NCBI RefSeq assembly: GCF_026914185.1
Contig: NC_070561.1
Coordinates: forward strand, 2,046,001 to 2,110,000
Direction: 5' to 3'
Source of the DNA: Puccinia triticina
Taxonomy: Eukaryota; Basidiomycota; Pucciniomycetes; Pucciniales; Pucciniaceae
Length of the DNA stretch: 64,000 nt
Shown here: piece by piece, positions 40,068 to 51,963 of the stretch
How positions within the stretch are numbered: position 1 is the first letter of the stretch
Layout of the letters: the number at the start of each line of letters is the position of its first letter
The notes under the pieces: generated by a model
Databases searched by the model: none
Told to the model about the DNA's origin: nothing
Seen by the model: only the letters and a program-made list of their open reading frames with translations
Position numbers and translations under genes: made by a program

Positions 40068-41628
40068 TGCAAGACTCAAAAGGTGTCGTGAGACCCTTTT
40101 GCTGAATGGCGAAAGGTATGGATGAGGTGCAAGCTCTGCCTTTCTGTATATCAGAAAACAAGACCACCAAGGTAAGCTTGGCAATTTATTTTGTGATAGG
40201 ATATGTTTGAAGATGAGATATATAAGAGGATTGTTGTCGATGTCCGAGGTTGATGGGGTTACTGATGTATGTGATAGGTGACGGTGACTTGATGTCTCGA
40301 GTGGGGCTTGAACCTAGGTCCTTGGCCTGGGGGGTATATAAGTTCAGAAAGTGAGGAGTGATGAGGGTGAGAGGGAGCTAAGCTCAACCAGGAGTGGAAC
40401 CGGGGACTGGTTACTGGTGAAAGGTGTGTGACTGAGCGGTGATATGAATTTCAAATAAAGTGTGAAAGGTTTGTGAAACTGAGTGGTGATGTGGGCTGAT
40501 AACTGTGATATGGATAGATAATATGAGTGATAAGTGAGTAGAGAATATAGACCGCCAGATGGCATAAGGATCTGAGGGGGAATGTCCCCTGATGCAACGG
40601 TGGGCCAGCTGCGCTGACCGTAGCGTTAGCGTGGCGTAGCGTAGCGGAATTCCACTAACTTTTAGCATAGCGTTAGCGGAATTGCGCCTTTCTGCGCTAA
40701 CGCTACGCGCAAAGGGTGCGCAGCTAATTTAGCTGTTAGCGTAGCGTTAGCGCAGATGCGCGCAATTGCGCTAACGCTACACACGCAGGGCGCAAAAGAG
40801 CGCGCGCTACGGTGCGCCACAGTACTTTTAGCTGAAAAAAGGCCTTTTTTTCTGCTAAAAGCGCTGTAGCGCAGCGTAGCGTAGCGTAGTGACTGTAGCG
40901 GCGCGCTAACACTAACATACAATTGGCGCGCTGTTAGCGCCGCTGAAACGTAGCGCAGCGTAGCAGCGCTAACGCTACTCAAAATGAGCGGGCGCTTTTT
41001 GCCGCTACGCTAACGCTAAGTGGCCCTGTAGCGTAGTGTAGCGTAGTGTAGCGTAGTGTAGCGTAGCGGCCCACCGTTGCCTGATGGGATGAGGAGAAAA
41101 CAACTGGCAGGCGGAGGCCTCCTTATATAGACAATGATGAGGGAATTTAGCTCCAGGGGAGCAGCTTTGAGGGAATTTGGCTGGTGAGAAAGTAAAACTG
41201 AGGGAATTTAGCTAGACTATCTACAATGCGTCCCTTTGATATGCAAACAGGATCATATATATTCATACAAGGATTTTCCAAGACCATAGGTATGCAAATG
41301 AGAAACAAACATATGCACAGAGAAAATAGGAGGTGAGGAATGATAAAAGGAAGGAAGAAAAGTAATTCATGTGCCGTATGCATTATGCCAAGTATGGTAG
41401 CCAAGAGTTGAGTCTGTGTGTGAACCCATTCGGACTGGTGCGTGAAAGGGGTGATTTGTGTATCTTCTGATCCGGTAGAGATATGGGAGTGGTTTCAGTG
41501 GGTGACTAGGGGTTATTTTGGTCCTATATTCCATTTCTGATGTCCATTTGGCCGTATCTTGAGGCGTTTTGTGAGTACACATAAAAGTTTGAATTTTTCC
41601 TCCTACAAACACAGGAATAATGACCACA
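40068..41628 (-). repeat. 3' LTR of the minus-strand element, interrupted by a MITE
   Basis: Matches 46912-47979 on both sides of the 485-bp insertion. A TATATAAGG box on the minus strand (complement of 41121-41129) is probably the LTR promoter. Confidence 0.92.
40595..41079. repeat. GC-rich hAT-like MITE with 7-bp duplication, inserted in an LTR
   Basis: Perfect 12-bp inverted ends CAACGGTGGGCC / GGCCCACCGTTG. CCTGATG occurs at 40588-40594 and 41080-41086, and once only in the uninterrupted sister LTR (47431-47437), which proves the insertion. The 485-bp interior is made of GCGTAGCG, GTAGCGTTAGCG and similar words. Confidence 0.95.
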
Positions 41629-43535
41629 TCCTCCCCCAACTTATTGACTGTCCCCAGTCAATTATGACTTATAACTGTGTTTGTTTTGAGGTTGAAGCTT
41701 GATTTGGCTTGAGAGTGTATTCTTGAGTTCATGGTTTTTGTATGGGTATTTTGTGTTTTGCGGAGAGTGAGACTTGAATTTTTGGGTTGAGGCGGAGGCT
41801 TGAACCGGCGCCTTGTTTGTTGGCTGAATTTATTTTCATGCTGAGGTTGGGGGTTGAAACCACGTGCTTGTGGTGTCTGATTTTGTTGGGTTTGGTGGGA
41901 ATTGAACCCAGGTTATAGGTGGTTGGTTGTGGTTATGTCCCTTGGGGTTCAAACCGTGGTCCTGTGGTGTCCAATGTGCTTGCTCGCGCGCCTTGGGTGT
42001 CGAGTAGTCATTGGGGGGTACTGGTTTTGCGTGATTGGTCGCGCGGGCCTCGCTGCTGCGCCCGCAGTCGCGCTCTGCGATTTCTGGTGACGTGTGCGTT
42101 CCTCCGATTTGGAGTACAAGTCTGTGACAGGTCTTCGCGCCTGTGATCCCTTTCTAGCTTGTCCGATCCCGGCTTTCGATCTCCAGCAGCTTCCATGCCT
42201 CCTATCAACGATCCACGACTACTCCATTGATCGATTTGGCTAGCAGATCTTCAACTAGGTACGTCGCCTCCTATCTTCTTTGTTCGGATTTCTTCTTAAT
42301 TCAAGCATGATCTTCAGAAGATTCACCATTGATAGCTCCTTCTAGTGTGTTTACAAGAGAGAACTAATTGCCTGTTCCCTTTTATTATTCACTTTACTTG
42401 TGCATTTGAACGAAAGACCCGACCGTATGCATATCACATTCAAATGAACTCTGACTGGAAGCCTTGTTATGTCTAACGCAATCGTTTCGAAATCAACTCC
42501 TATTCTCTCCTTGTCACAGGGGTCAATGGGGTCCTCTTGAAGGGAAACAACTTCCCGCCTTGACTTGATTCTCCCTCTTTGTTATTCACCGGGTCGCCGC
42601 GGCTCTCTTGACGCTCTTCACCACAGTCCGTTATTGACTTCATCGATTCTCCCTCCATACTGTTCTTCTTTGGAATCCATTTCGTCAGCTTAGCCTTGAC
42701 TCGTTTCCCTTCACCAATTGTTGATAACGTCTAGCCTGTTGATTCTGATTTTGTTCTCATCCCATCTAGACCTGGCCCGCGAGTCTGAGGCATCGACCGT
42801 TCTTTCTGTTCCTGACCGCACAATAGTTCTTGTTCATGAAGAGATTAACCTCCTAAGCATATGTTCTACTTTTGCTTCTAGCTATCGCCACTGTTTGTAT
42901 ATCTTCCTTGTGATAAATAGTGGTAAAGAAAATGTTGTTTTTTTTTTTTTTGAGTTGGCCGACCGCTAATAGTGTTCCACCCAACCCAGTCACAAATACG
43001 AGGGATTCGCAAGCATCGAGTCTTCTTTGATTTATTGTACTTGTTTTGAACCACCTCAAGTTGTCCCTGATATGGCGCCAATTACTTATACGCCGGCTTT
43101 CCGAGTCTACTAGTGAAATAAGCTGAGCCTGGCTTCCTTCTCCTGTGTTCGAGGTATCTGCCCAAGTGATGGAGTCCTGACTGCCTGTATTTACTTTTTG
43201 AGTGATGCTAAAAAAACTGAAAATTTTGAAAGACTGAGATTTGAGACTGATAATAAAGACCCCCTCCCCCAACTTAAATGGTTGTCCTAAACCAAGAGAA
43301 ATTGTAAGCCAAAACCTACACAGAGGTCTTCTCCCCCAACTTATAAAAAAAAGAGTAAAACTTGAGAATGAAGATTGGTGGAAGGAAGAGGGCAATGAAT
43401 GACTGATATGTGAAAGAAGTGTAAGTTCCTCCCCCAACTTGAAAAGATTCTAACTCTGAGAGTGTAAGAATTTAGAGCTGATATCTGATTTTGATGAGTG
43501 TAGAAAACAAGAAAACAGGAAAAAATGATGAATGT
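41629..43535 (-). other. Internal non-coding region of the gag-only element
   Basis: Between the gag stop and the 3' LTR. It contains three further PPT-like tracts on the minus strand (complements of CCTCCCCCAACTT near 43263, 43331 and 43430), a T-rich/GC-rich mosaic, and repeated TTGAACC words near 41790-41960. The minus ORF at 42853-43437 has no recognisable motif. Confidence 0.5.
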
Positions 43536-46307
43536 TTAACCAATTCCAACAAGGAGCCTTGGGAGGTTGAAGGTTTTCTGGAGTTGTCCAAAGCGGTCTG
43601 GCGGAATCTTCAGGGTTGATTTCAAAATGAGCTTCTTGAGTAAGTGAAATAAGAGGAGAAATTGATTCCTGTGTGATTTGAGTTGAGATAGATTGTTGAT
43701 TGATCTGTATTCTTGTTTCAGTTTTGATTCATTTCTTGAATGATTTGGTTTTGAGGCAATATCCGGAGGAACTGGTGGCGGCGGAGTCTCAAGTGTTTCT
43801 TCAGAAGGCTGACAAATTGTATTTGGTTTGATTGAAGTTGGTGAGTTTATTGGTTTGAGATCTGTAAAATTGTCATTTGGGTGGCATAGATTGATGGTTC
43901 TGTCTTTCTTTTCTTCAGGGTCCGTATCTGTGGGTCCTGGGTCCTGAGGTGAAGGTTTGTTGAAAATTTCTTCAGGTTGATCCAAGTGAGGTTTGAAGAG
44001 ATGCTTGTTGAAGATTTTGTCTTTGAGCTTGTTGAGATCTTGAATGCAGCTGATAAAGTTTCCCGCTTGATTATTGTTTTTGATGTGCCATAGCTTGTCT
44101 CTTGTGTTTTTAATGGTATCTTTGATCAAATCCAAATTGAATTGTTGAAGCTGAACTCCTTCTTTGGCCATATGAATAAGGCCAGTACACGTCCCGTTTA
44201 GGTTTTGGACCATTTCTTTAGCAAGTCGGAAAAGATATAAAATAATAACCAATATAATTTGATTGATAACCACAAAGCTTTTCATACTGATCTTTGATAG
44301 TTTCTCAATTCCGCCTAAAATTGTTAACCAAAGAATCAACCTCCAGGATAGCTGATCTAATGTAGGTGGAAGTGATTTGTGCTCCAATTGGATTCCTATG
44401 TCTAAGTTGCCAGCTTTAATACTGTTGGTACCAAGATCCTTCATGTTATTCTCTTCCTTTCCTTGGCCTATTCTTGCAAGTGGTACTGATACTTTTCTTC
44501 CTTGTGTGGCTCCTGGAAATCTTTCTTGTAAAGTGGAGATAATCTGGGTTGTGTATGCTGGTGAGATTTCCGTGAGCTGAGCAAATGTTGTTGGTATCTT
44601 GATGTTGTCTAGTTCCTGGAGTAGCACTTCTTCTGGATTCAATTCCTTCTCTTTTCCAGCTAGTCCCTTCTCTTTGCTCCATACTTTCTTGACCATTCGT
44701 CTTGCTGGGCTGCGTACCAATGTTTTGGGTTCTTCTACTTGGTCAACATCCATTTGTTCCTCTTGGCCGGGCTCCTGGATCCTTACGTTTCTTCGTCCTT
44801 TCTGAGCTTCTGTCCTTGTCATTGGATGTGATTTGAGGTAATTTTCCGCCCCCAGGGTTGGTGGTTGCCACTCAATTATTTGTGCGGAGGTTTTGACTGG
44901 CTGCAAATTTTGATGTTCCTGAACTGCTTCTTGCATTTTAGGGTCTGCTGACGCGGTAGCTACAACTGTTCGGATGGGCCTAGTTGGATTCCAAGGAATG
45001 TGCTGGCCGTTTGGTAAGTACCAATCCTTCCCGTTACGTTTTACCAAGCCTTGTGCTTCATCTTTTAACATTTCCCCGCACCAAGTAGTGGAGTGACCCT
45101 CCCTATGGCAGTAGTAACAAGTCTGGCTTTCATAGAGCGGTGTTGAAGTTCTTCCATTCCCTCGTGAGAATTCTGATTGATCTGATGGCCTATCTGCCGG
45201 ACGGTTTTGGTTGTATGTAACTGGGACTAAACTTCGCATTTGTTGTTTGAGAGCTGATATCTCTTGAGTGAGTTCTTGAACCTGTTTATCTGCTACTTTG
45301 GAATTAGGTGTGTTGGTAATCATCTTTTCTTGTCGACGACTATCTCCCTTCTGAGTGTCCATGGTTTTTTGCATGACCCGGTTCGAATTGGCAAAGCTTT
45401 GTACATCTACATATCCATTTTATTCCGTTTGGATTTCCAACTCGGCTGCTTCTATTGCATGGTCCCAGAGTGGCGGTTTGTTACTTCCATCCTTCCCCTT
45501 GGGTAGTCTTCCTTGGCTGACGAGCGATCTCCGGATATTCTTCTGACTTTCTTTTGAAAATTCACTTAAAAATAATAGCGAGGCATCCTCTTTTTTTTTT
45601 ATGTGCTCATTGCTGACTAGATACTTGAGGATGGTGGTGAATTTCCCAAGGTATGCTTTGTATTCTCGATGACTGCTAAGTTGACCTTCCCTGGAGTATT
45701 CTTCTGCTACTTTGATTAGATCGGCTGTGGTGTATAGAACTGTGTCGTCCAATTTGCCCCATGATTCTACCATATCTTTTTGTAACTTCTTCCAATCGCA
45801 TTCGTTGTATCCGTCCATCGCCTCAAGTTTGCTTTTGAATTCCTCTGTCTGCACAAATTGTCCGATCTGTAACGCCTTATCGTAATCTGTTGCCTGGTAT
45901 GTCCTTGCTGCTCTCTTGTATCGTTTTAAAAACTTCATAAAGTGGGTCCCGTTGTAGAGCAATCCCGGGTCTTTAATAATTTTTGGTGCTCCTCTTTGCA
46001 TGACAGGAGACTCGTCTTCTTCTTCCATAAGTCCTTCAGATTGGCGAACATTATGCATCCCGTATCCCTGACCTTGTGGTCTAGGTTGACTTTCGTTCTG
46101 AGGTGTACCAGAGTCTGATTCATTTCCACCTTCCTCTTGATCTCTATAGGTGTTTGCTGGTCCTTTGCCTTTGTCCGGGCGTGGTGGTGGTAAACCGGTT
46201 TGTGGATTCCAGTTTGAAGTGTTTGCAAAAAATCGGTTTCTCGAAGGAGTTTCTAGAGGAGCAAATCCGCCTTCCAATTCTGGCATGTTTGTAAATGGTA
46301 AGCCCAT
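43536..46307 (-). pseudogene. Gag-like polyprotein with an in-frame stop
   Basis: Reading starts at ATG 46307 (MGLPFTNMPELEGGFA...). Residues about 120-290 are a capsid-type region homologous to the Ty3 gag of this window (LLYNGTHFMKFLKRYKRAAR and on). A TAA at 45420-45422 interrupts the frame after codon 295, and the same frame then continues for 628 codons to 43536. The second part has the CCHC knuckle CYYCHREGHSTTWC, then WYLPNGQHIPWNPTRPIRT (Ty3 gag here has YRLPDKSVIPWIPSRPIRT), then FAQLTEISPAYTTQI. Where a protease would follow there is instead a segment with a hydrophobic stretch (SFVVINQIILVIILYLFRLA) and a Gln/Asn/Lys-rich tail. The gene is either broken or read through. Confidence 0.75.
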
Positions 46308-46911
46308 TTTGACTTCTGTTGATTTTCTGGTTGTTCTAAAAAATTCTATCTGTTGAGTATTTATCCTGCTAATCTCTGATTTTCTCGATTATAAATGGTC
46401 TCTGGTCTCTTTACCAGGGCAAGTTGAGGGGTTTATTCCAAATACCTAATAGTAGCTGGGAGGGTTCTTCTAACAGTATACAATTATCCAGAGTCTATGT
46501 CTGTCCGGCTTCTTCAGGTGCAATAACCTTTCTTCCGAGCTTCTAATCGTCCGCTTCCTTCGAGTGGTGCTCCTACGTTCTCTTCTAACAGGATCCTAGT
46601 TATCCAAATCCTTTGGCAATCTTCCGTCTTCTGGTATATAACTGGCTGCTTTCTTCAAGATACGTCCTTCAGTACTGGTTTGTTGTTCAATCTTTATTCT
46701 TCAGAGATGATGAGTCTTTTTCGTCGCTGGATAGTCTTTTTTTCAGTAGACTAGTTGATCTTCAGAGTAACTGAGTTTTCCGTTTATTTAAATGACAGTA
46801 GTGGCTGATAGATTTGTTGTTCTTTCTTCTTATTCGATTATTCGACTAATTTGGTTGACTTTGTTTGACAATCCAATTATACGGTAATCCAATCACGTTG
46901 GGGACTCCCTT
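46308..46911 (-). other. Leader region of the gag-only element
   Basis: About 600 bp between the 5' LTR and the gag ATG. GGAGTCCCCAACGTG (minus strand) next to the LTR is the candidate primer binding site. Confidence 0.5.
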
Positions 46912-47979
46912 GTAAGACTCAAAAGGTGTTGTGAGACCCTTTTGCTGAATGGCGAAAGGTATGGATGAGGTGCAAGCTCTGCCTTTCTGTATATCAGAAA
47001 ACAAGACCACCAAGGTAAGCTTGGCAATTTATTTTGTGATAGGATATGTTTGAAGATGAGATATATAAGAGGATTGTTGTCGATGTCCGAGGTTGATGGG
47101 GTTACTGATGTATGTGATAGGTGACGGTGACTTGATGTCTCGAGTGGGGCTTGAACCTAGTTCCTTGGCCTGGGGGGTATATAAGTTCAGAAAGTGAGGA
47201 GTGATGAGGGTGAGAGGGAGCTAAGCTCAACCAGGAGTGGAACCGGGGACTGGTTACTGGTGAAAGGTGTGTGACTGAGCGGTGATATGAATTTCAAATA
47301 AAGTGTGAAAGGTTTGTGAAACTGAGTGGTGATGTGGGCTGATAACTGTGATATGGATAGATAATATGAGTGATAAGTGAGTAGAGAATATAGACCGCCA
47401 GATGGCATAAGGATCTGAGGGGGAATGTCCCCTGATGGGATGAGGAGAAAACAACTGGCAGGCAGAGGCCTCCTTATATATACAATGATGAGGGAATTTA
47501 GCTCCAGGGAAGCAGCTTTGAGGGAATTTGGCTGGTGAGAAAGTAAAACTGAGGGAATTTAGCTAGACTATCTACAATGCGTCCCTTTGATATGCAAACA
47601 GGATCATATATATTCATACAAGGATTTTCCAAGACCATAGGTATGCAAATGAGAAACAAACATATGCACAGAGAAAATAGGAGGTGAGGAATGATAAAAG
47701 GAAGGAAGAAAATTAATTCATGTGCCGTATGCATTATGCCAAGTATGGTAGCCAAGAGTTGAGTCTGTGTGTGAACCCATTCAGACTGGTGCGTGAAAGG
47801 GGTGATTTGTGTATCTTCTGATCCGGTAGAGATATGGGAGTGGTTTCAGTGGGTGACTATGGGTTATTTTGGTCCTAGATTCCATTTCTGATGTCCATTT
47901 GGCCGTATCTTGAGGCGTTTTGTGAGTACACATAAAAGTTTGAATTTTTCCTCCTACAAACACAGGAATAATGACCACA
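46912..47979 (-). repeat. 5' LTR of the minus-strand element (uninterrupted)
   Basis: 1068 bp; gives the empty-site sequence for the MITE in the other LTR. TATA box on the minus strand is the complement of 47472-47480. Confidence 0.93.
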
Positions 47980-48583
47980 ACGTGAGCTGTTTTCCATTTT
48001 GAAAATGTCACCTTTGTGTACGCGCGTACATTGGGGTGACAGATCACCAGAGGGGCCTTTCACAGCCCCATGACAAGTCAAAACTGGTCAGGAAGCCATT
48101 AAAGCCCACGCAAGTCACATTTATGTTGTGTGAAACCCCTCTCACATAGAGAAATTGATCAACATAAATTCACCATAAATGATTGATAATTGGGCATAGA
48201 GTAAATCTCATTTCATTATAGGTTGTAATGGAGTTATCCTTAAAGAATTAAACATAAAACATTACATGAGGTCCTGTGATACTTCCTCATAAATTATGAC
48301 AGACTTCCCATTGACTTCTGAATAATTTATCAATCATTTCCCAGTACAAATCTGACTGACATCATACCCAGAACAACATAAAATTTCTGTCATGCACTCT
48401 CTGGAGAGTGTGTCAGATTCTCCCCTGGTGCAATGGGAGTCAATAATTTGATTCCCCAAATATTAAATTTAATATTTTGTTTTCACACGCAGGGGAGTTG
48501 GACATGAAATCCCTGTTTGAGAACAGGAGTTGTTCCCCCAAAACAATCCTGTGTGAACCACACTTTGATTCCAGCCATCAACC
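47980..48583. other. No gene recognised; contains a 36-bp palindrome
   Basis: AT-rich repeat sequence. 48006-48041 is the partner of the 29566 palindrome. GCACTCTCTGGAGAGTG near 48395 matches a motif at 38535. Confidence 0.4.
48006..48041. repeat. 36-bp imperfect palindrome TGTCACC..GGTGACA
   Basis: Arms TGTCACCTTTGTGTACG and (reverse complement) TGTCACCCCAATGTACG around a CG centre. Same length and same invariant ends as 29566-29601. Confidence 0.6.
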
Positions 48584-48964
48584 ATGATTGACTCCCAACC
48601 CAACAAACGTTTTCTCAATATTGACAGCTTACTGAATCAACTTACTGTGACTCCAGGAAGTGTGGGTAGGATTAATTGGATGTCTTTTCCAATGATGGGT
48701 CATGTGATTGCCAATACATTCAAGACACAGGTTTTTTTCTTCTCACTTGGCTGGTCTCAAAATTTCTTCCCTCATGTTTGCCACCTCAACAATAACCCAC
48801 CCATCTTTATTTCTCTTGCAAACAATCACTTTTTCCCCTTGTTCTGCAAACCGCCTTACTTTTTCCTGCTCCCCAGATTCTTTGTAAGGATTGAGCTCCC
48901 AAAGCTACTCCTGATGCTCTGTGATGGGAGCAAAGTTTTTCTGTCTGTTTTGAATGTACTGTAG
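48584..48964 (+). pseudogene. OTU-like C-terminal fragment of a MULE-type transposon protein
   Basis: The 126-codon ORF contains WMSFPMMGHVIANTFKTQVF and then NPPIFISLANNHFFPLF. In Mutator-like elements with OTU cysteine-protease domains the corresponding region reads W-M-x-M-P-x-M-G-H-x-I-A and ends in a hydrophobic strand followed by N-x-H-F. The His and flanking Asn are kept here; the catalytic Cys part is not seen. No MULE transposase precedes it, so it is a remnant. The second half (FCKPPYFFLLPRFFVRI...) is not recognisable. Confidence 0.5.
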
Positions 48965-51622
48965 GCAGGATTCCAGGAAGCTCTTGCAACATTTTGAATG
49001 TTACTAGTTTTATTGATTGTTAATCTCTTGTTCAGTTATTATTCTTCATTTTGTGTTGTTCTTTTTGCCCATCATCCATGAATATTACCACTTTTTTTAC
49101 TTTCAATTTTTTTACTTTCCATTGCTCAAAAGTATTTTCTAGGGTACTGCCCAGAAGACAAATTTTCTTAATGAGTTTGATTAAATTTGTGCTGGGAATT
49201 TTTGGTGAATCTTAGGGCACCGTGGCCAAGGTTTTGGTGGATTTCTTTTGTAGTAATCCGCCAAATTGGACCCACAATGAACACCACATTTCTGGGGTCT
49301 GCTAATTCTGTGCGTGCGGCTCACCATGTGCTCTTGAGATGGCTTTCTGCCCGCTGTAAAATTTTGGTGGGATTTGGGTGCGCCAGTGATGATTTATAAT
49401 TTCTTTTATATTTTTGTAATTTTTGGCAAAATTATGTGTCCAACTCCCATTCTATGCGGCGGAATTACATTCCAACTCCCAAAAAATATAATTTGGGAGT
49501 TGATTGTTTGACCCCCTTTAGAAATACTTAATTGAGATGGAAGGGCCAAATTGTAAAAAACAAGGTTTAGAGCATCCTTCTATAGCAAGCCAATTGTGGA
49601 AATATTGAATTGGAGATTCAAAAGTTCTCCCACTTCTGGCGGGCAAGCCAAAGCTCCAAGCACTTAGAGGAACATGTCAAAGCCTGTGACATTCCACATG
49701 CCTGCCAGATGCGGCTCTGAGGCAGCTCTGACCTGATCTTCCGTGCGGACATTTGTGTTGAAGGACCAAGCTTAATAAGCCTCTCCAAGGAGGCGCCAAG
49801 CGTCTCCAAAGGAGAGGCTTACGTGTAAAGCCAAGGCCGCGTCCTGAGAAGACTGGGTTTTTTGCCTTTTATTTGTTGTATTTTGATTTCAAGATCTGGT
49901 AGCACCTACAACTGAGAATCTCAACAAAGAATCAATATGAGGGGACTGGACCCTACCTTCTTGCCTATGATTTCCAAAAAAACATGTCAAAAGTGATATT
50001 GTTGAGGTTTCTACATGTGTTCCAAGAAAGCTATTTTAAGGGCTCTGAGGGGTGTGATAGCATTTTGCCCCGGCAACCAATCTGTAATTCCTGTGACAGA
50101 TGATTGGCTGCTGGCCAGTTTTACAAATGGTTTCAAACACAACAGCAGCTTTTTTGAAGATTTCAACCATTCAAAACATGTAGGAAGTCATTAGGATTCC
50201 AATGTTTCCCTTGGCTTCTCAAATTTCAGAGGAGTTGGGGGTCATCTGAGGGGTTTTATGGTCTTTCCAGCCATTTGGTTTGTACTGCTCACACAAGAAC
50301 CTCGAAATTGTGTGCAAGTCCCTTCCTGGTGGGAGGGTGCTTGCCAAACTTAGCAAAGTCCCTTGATTGTGTTGGAATACATCTTCTGACACGCAAGGCG
50401 CCAAGAGGCGCAGGGGAGAAACTGAGTGCGATGCAATGCTTCGTAAGCCCCTCAGTTTCATCCCTCCAGACAACAGAAACAGCCACTGACCCCGTTGTTT
50501 CGTTGTCCTTACAATAGGCAAAACGTGCAACAATCCCCCGAGGGCGCAGAAATTGGCACAAGAACACGGCAACATCAGGGCAGCCTCAGGATCCAGTTCT
50601 TCGATCCTGTGAGTATATAAAGAGCAGCTCAAGCTAGCTTTCGGAGCACCAGACTAATCATCATCTGCTTCCGTAGACCACTGTCACAGAGAATTTCAGA
50701 TAGCTCCAACAGCCTTACTACTCGCATCAGTCACCTGACCGACGAGTAAGTCACATCAGCTCTATAATCTTTAGATAAAGGCACGTAGTTGCTAACTAAG
50801 TTGCTTTGCAATCTCAGCCCCAACAGGATCAGTTCAACGCTCTAGAATCAGCAAAGACAACACCAGCGTGCAGAACCTAAGAGGTATTCCGCCTCCCAAA
50901 AGTCGTCTCTACAAACCAGGCATCATGCTAACATGATGCATAATATTATTTCAGAAATCTTTATCTCCTTTTCCGTTCTATAGCCGATCCCACTCAATCA
51001 TCTCGCATTCACCGTCCTTAGGCTTCGTGCCCTCGAATTCCATCTCTTCAACACTAGACTTAGAGACACGGCAAATTCGCCTGCTCTTAGGCAAATCCAC
51101 TCTCACTTAGAAATCAGAATCAGAATCCAAATAAATCACTATCATGTATATAGCTTTCATATTGGGTCTGACATGAAATATATCTCTTAGTTGTCCATAA
51201 TCTTACAGATTGGAGGTGCGCAAGTGCTTTTGCAAAGCAACCCTCCAAAGGATCAGGGACTTACACCTTACCTTGCAAAACAGTAGGCAGCAGAAATCCC
51301 ATTTGGTTGGGGAAAATTTCAAAAAATTCAACTGTTTATATCTCAACTCAGGTAAATGCTATTGAAAATATGAGCAGACAGAATTGTCCAGCTACATCTG
51401 CCCTTCCACCTGCCAGCCTTTGAATCCAAAAAGGGAAATCAGAAATTTGTGAGCGCTCTTAACACAGGTCCTTGAGTAAATCCATACTTTGACACATGCC
51501 AAAGATGGCCTTATGTACAACATCCCTTGAGTCTGACAGACCAATACAAATATGAAACCCAGTGTGTGTGATTATCAAGAAGGTGGTTTTCAGACTTCAG
51601 TTTTCAGAAAAACATGCACTAA
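48965..51622. other. No intact gene; decayed repeats
   Basis: 49440-49500 has CCAACTCCCAAAA/TTTGGGAGTTG inverted blocks also found near 38460. A TATATAAAG box at 50614-50622 followed by a C/T-rich transcribed-looking stretch could be a solo LTR or lost promoter, but I could not define ends. ORFs near 50219-50632 show no family. Confidence 0.35.
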
Positions 51623-51960
51623 GAGCATCCGCATTGGTGTGGGTGTAACTCGAGGAGTAACAGATCTGCTTACTCCCGGATTAGCGCTAATCCCGGCCGG
51701 CAACCGCATTGGTGTGGGATAAAAAGACGTGCAAGTATGTTGTATGCACCTACAGCTTATGTAAGCTGGGATTGGTGCATACTTTTGGGTGTCTGCATGC
51801 AGCGCTTACTCCCAGGATTAGCAAGGAGTAACTTGACTCCCGCTTACTCCAAATCGTACTCCCGGGAGGAGTTTGGTCCGATTAAATCGGACCCAATGCA
51901 GTTGCCGAGGAGGATTAGTTATGCTAATCCTCCCTTGATCCGCAACCGATGCGGATGCTC
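51623..51960. repeat. PIF/Harbinger-type MITE
   Basis: Inverted ends GAGCATCCGCATTGGTG and (reverse complement) GAGCATCCGCATCGGTTG, flanked by TAA at 51620-51622 and 51961-51963. TAA/TTA duplications and GAGCATCCGCA-like ends are typical of PIF/Harbinger (Tourist-like) MITEs. The 338-bp interior repeats TTACTCCCGGATTAG and AGGAGTAA words and has no gene. Confidence 0.85.
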
Positions 51961-51963
51961 TAA

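Larger units (their letters stand above)
40068..47979 (-). mobile_element. Gag-only (non-autonomous) LTR retrotransposon on the minus strand
   Basis: The LTRs at 40068-41628 and 46912-47979 begin TGCAAG/TGTAAGACTC and end ATGACCACA on the plus strand. The lower copy carries a nested MITE; without it the LTRs are 1069 and 1068 bp and differ at few bases. ACGT flanks both sides (4-bp duplication). A PPT (plus strand TCCTCCCCCAACTTATTGAC) touches the lower LTR, so the element reads right to left. Only a gag-like gene is inside; protease, RT, RNase H and integrase are absent. Confidence 0.88.

Noticed and set aside
42853..43437. 194-codon minus-strand ORF in the gag-only element
   Set aside because: No motif; contains PPT-like tracts and a poly-Lys run from homopolymer T, typical of non-coding internal sequence.
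50600..51230. Solo LTR with TATATAAAG box
   Set aside because: A promoter-like box and transcribed-looking sequence are visible, but no TG/CA ends with a target duplication could be fixed.
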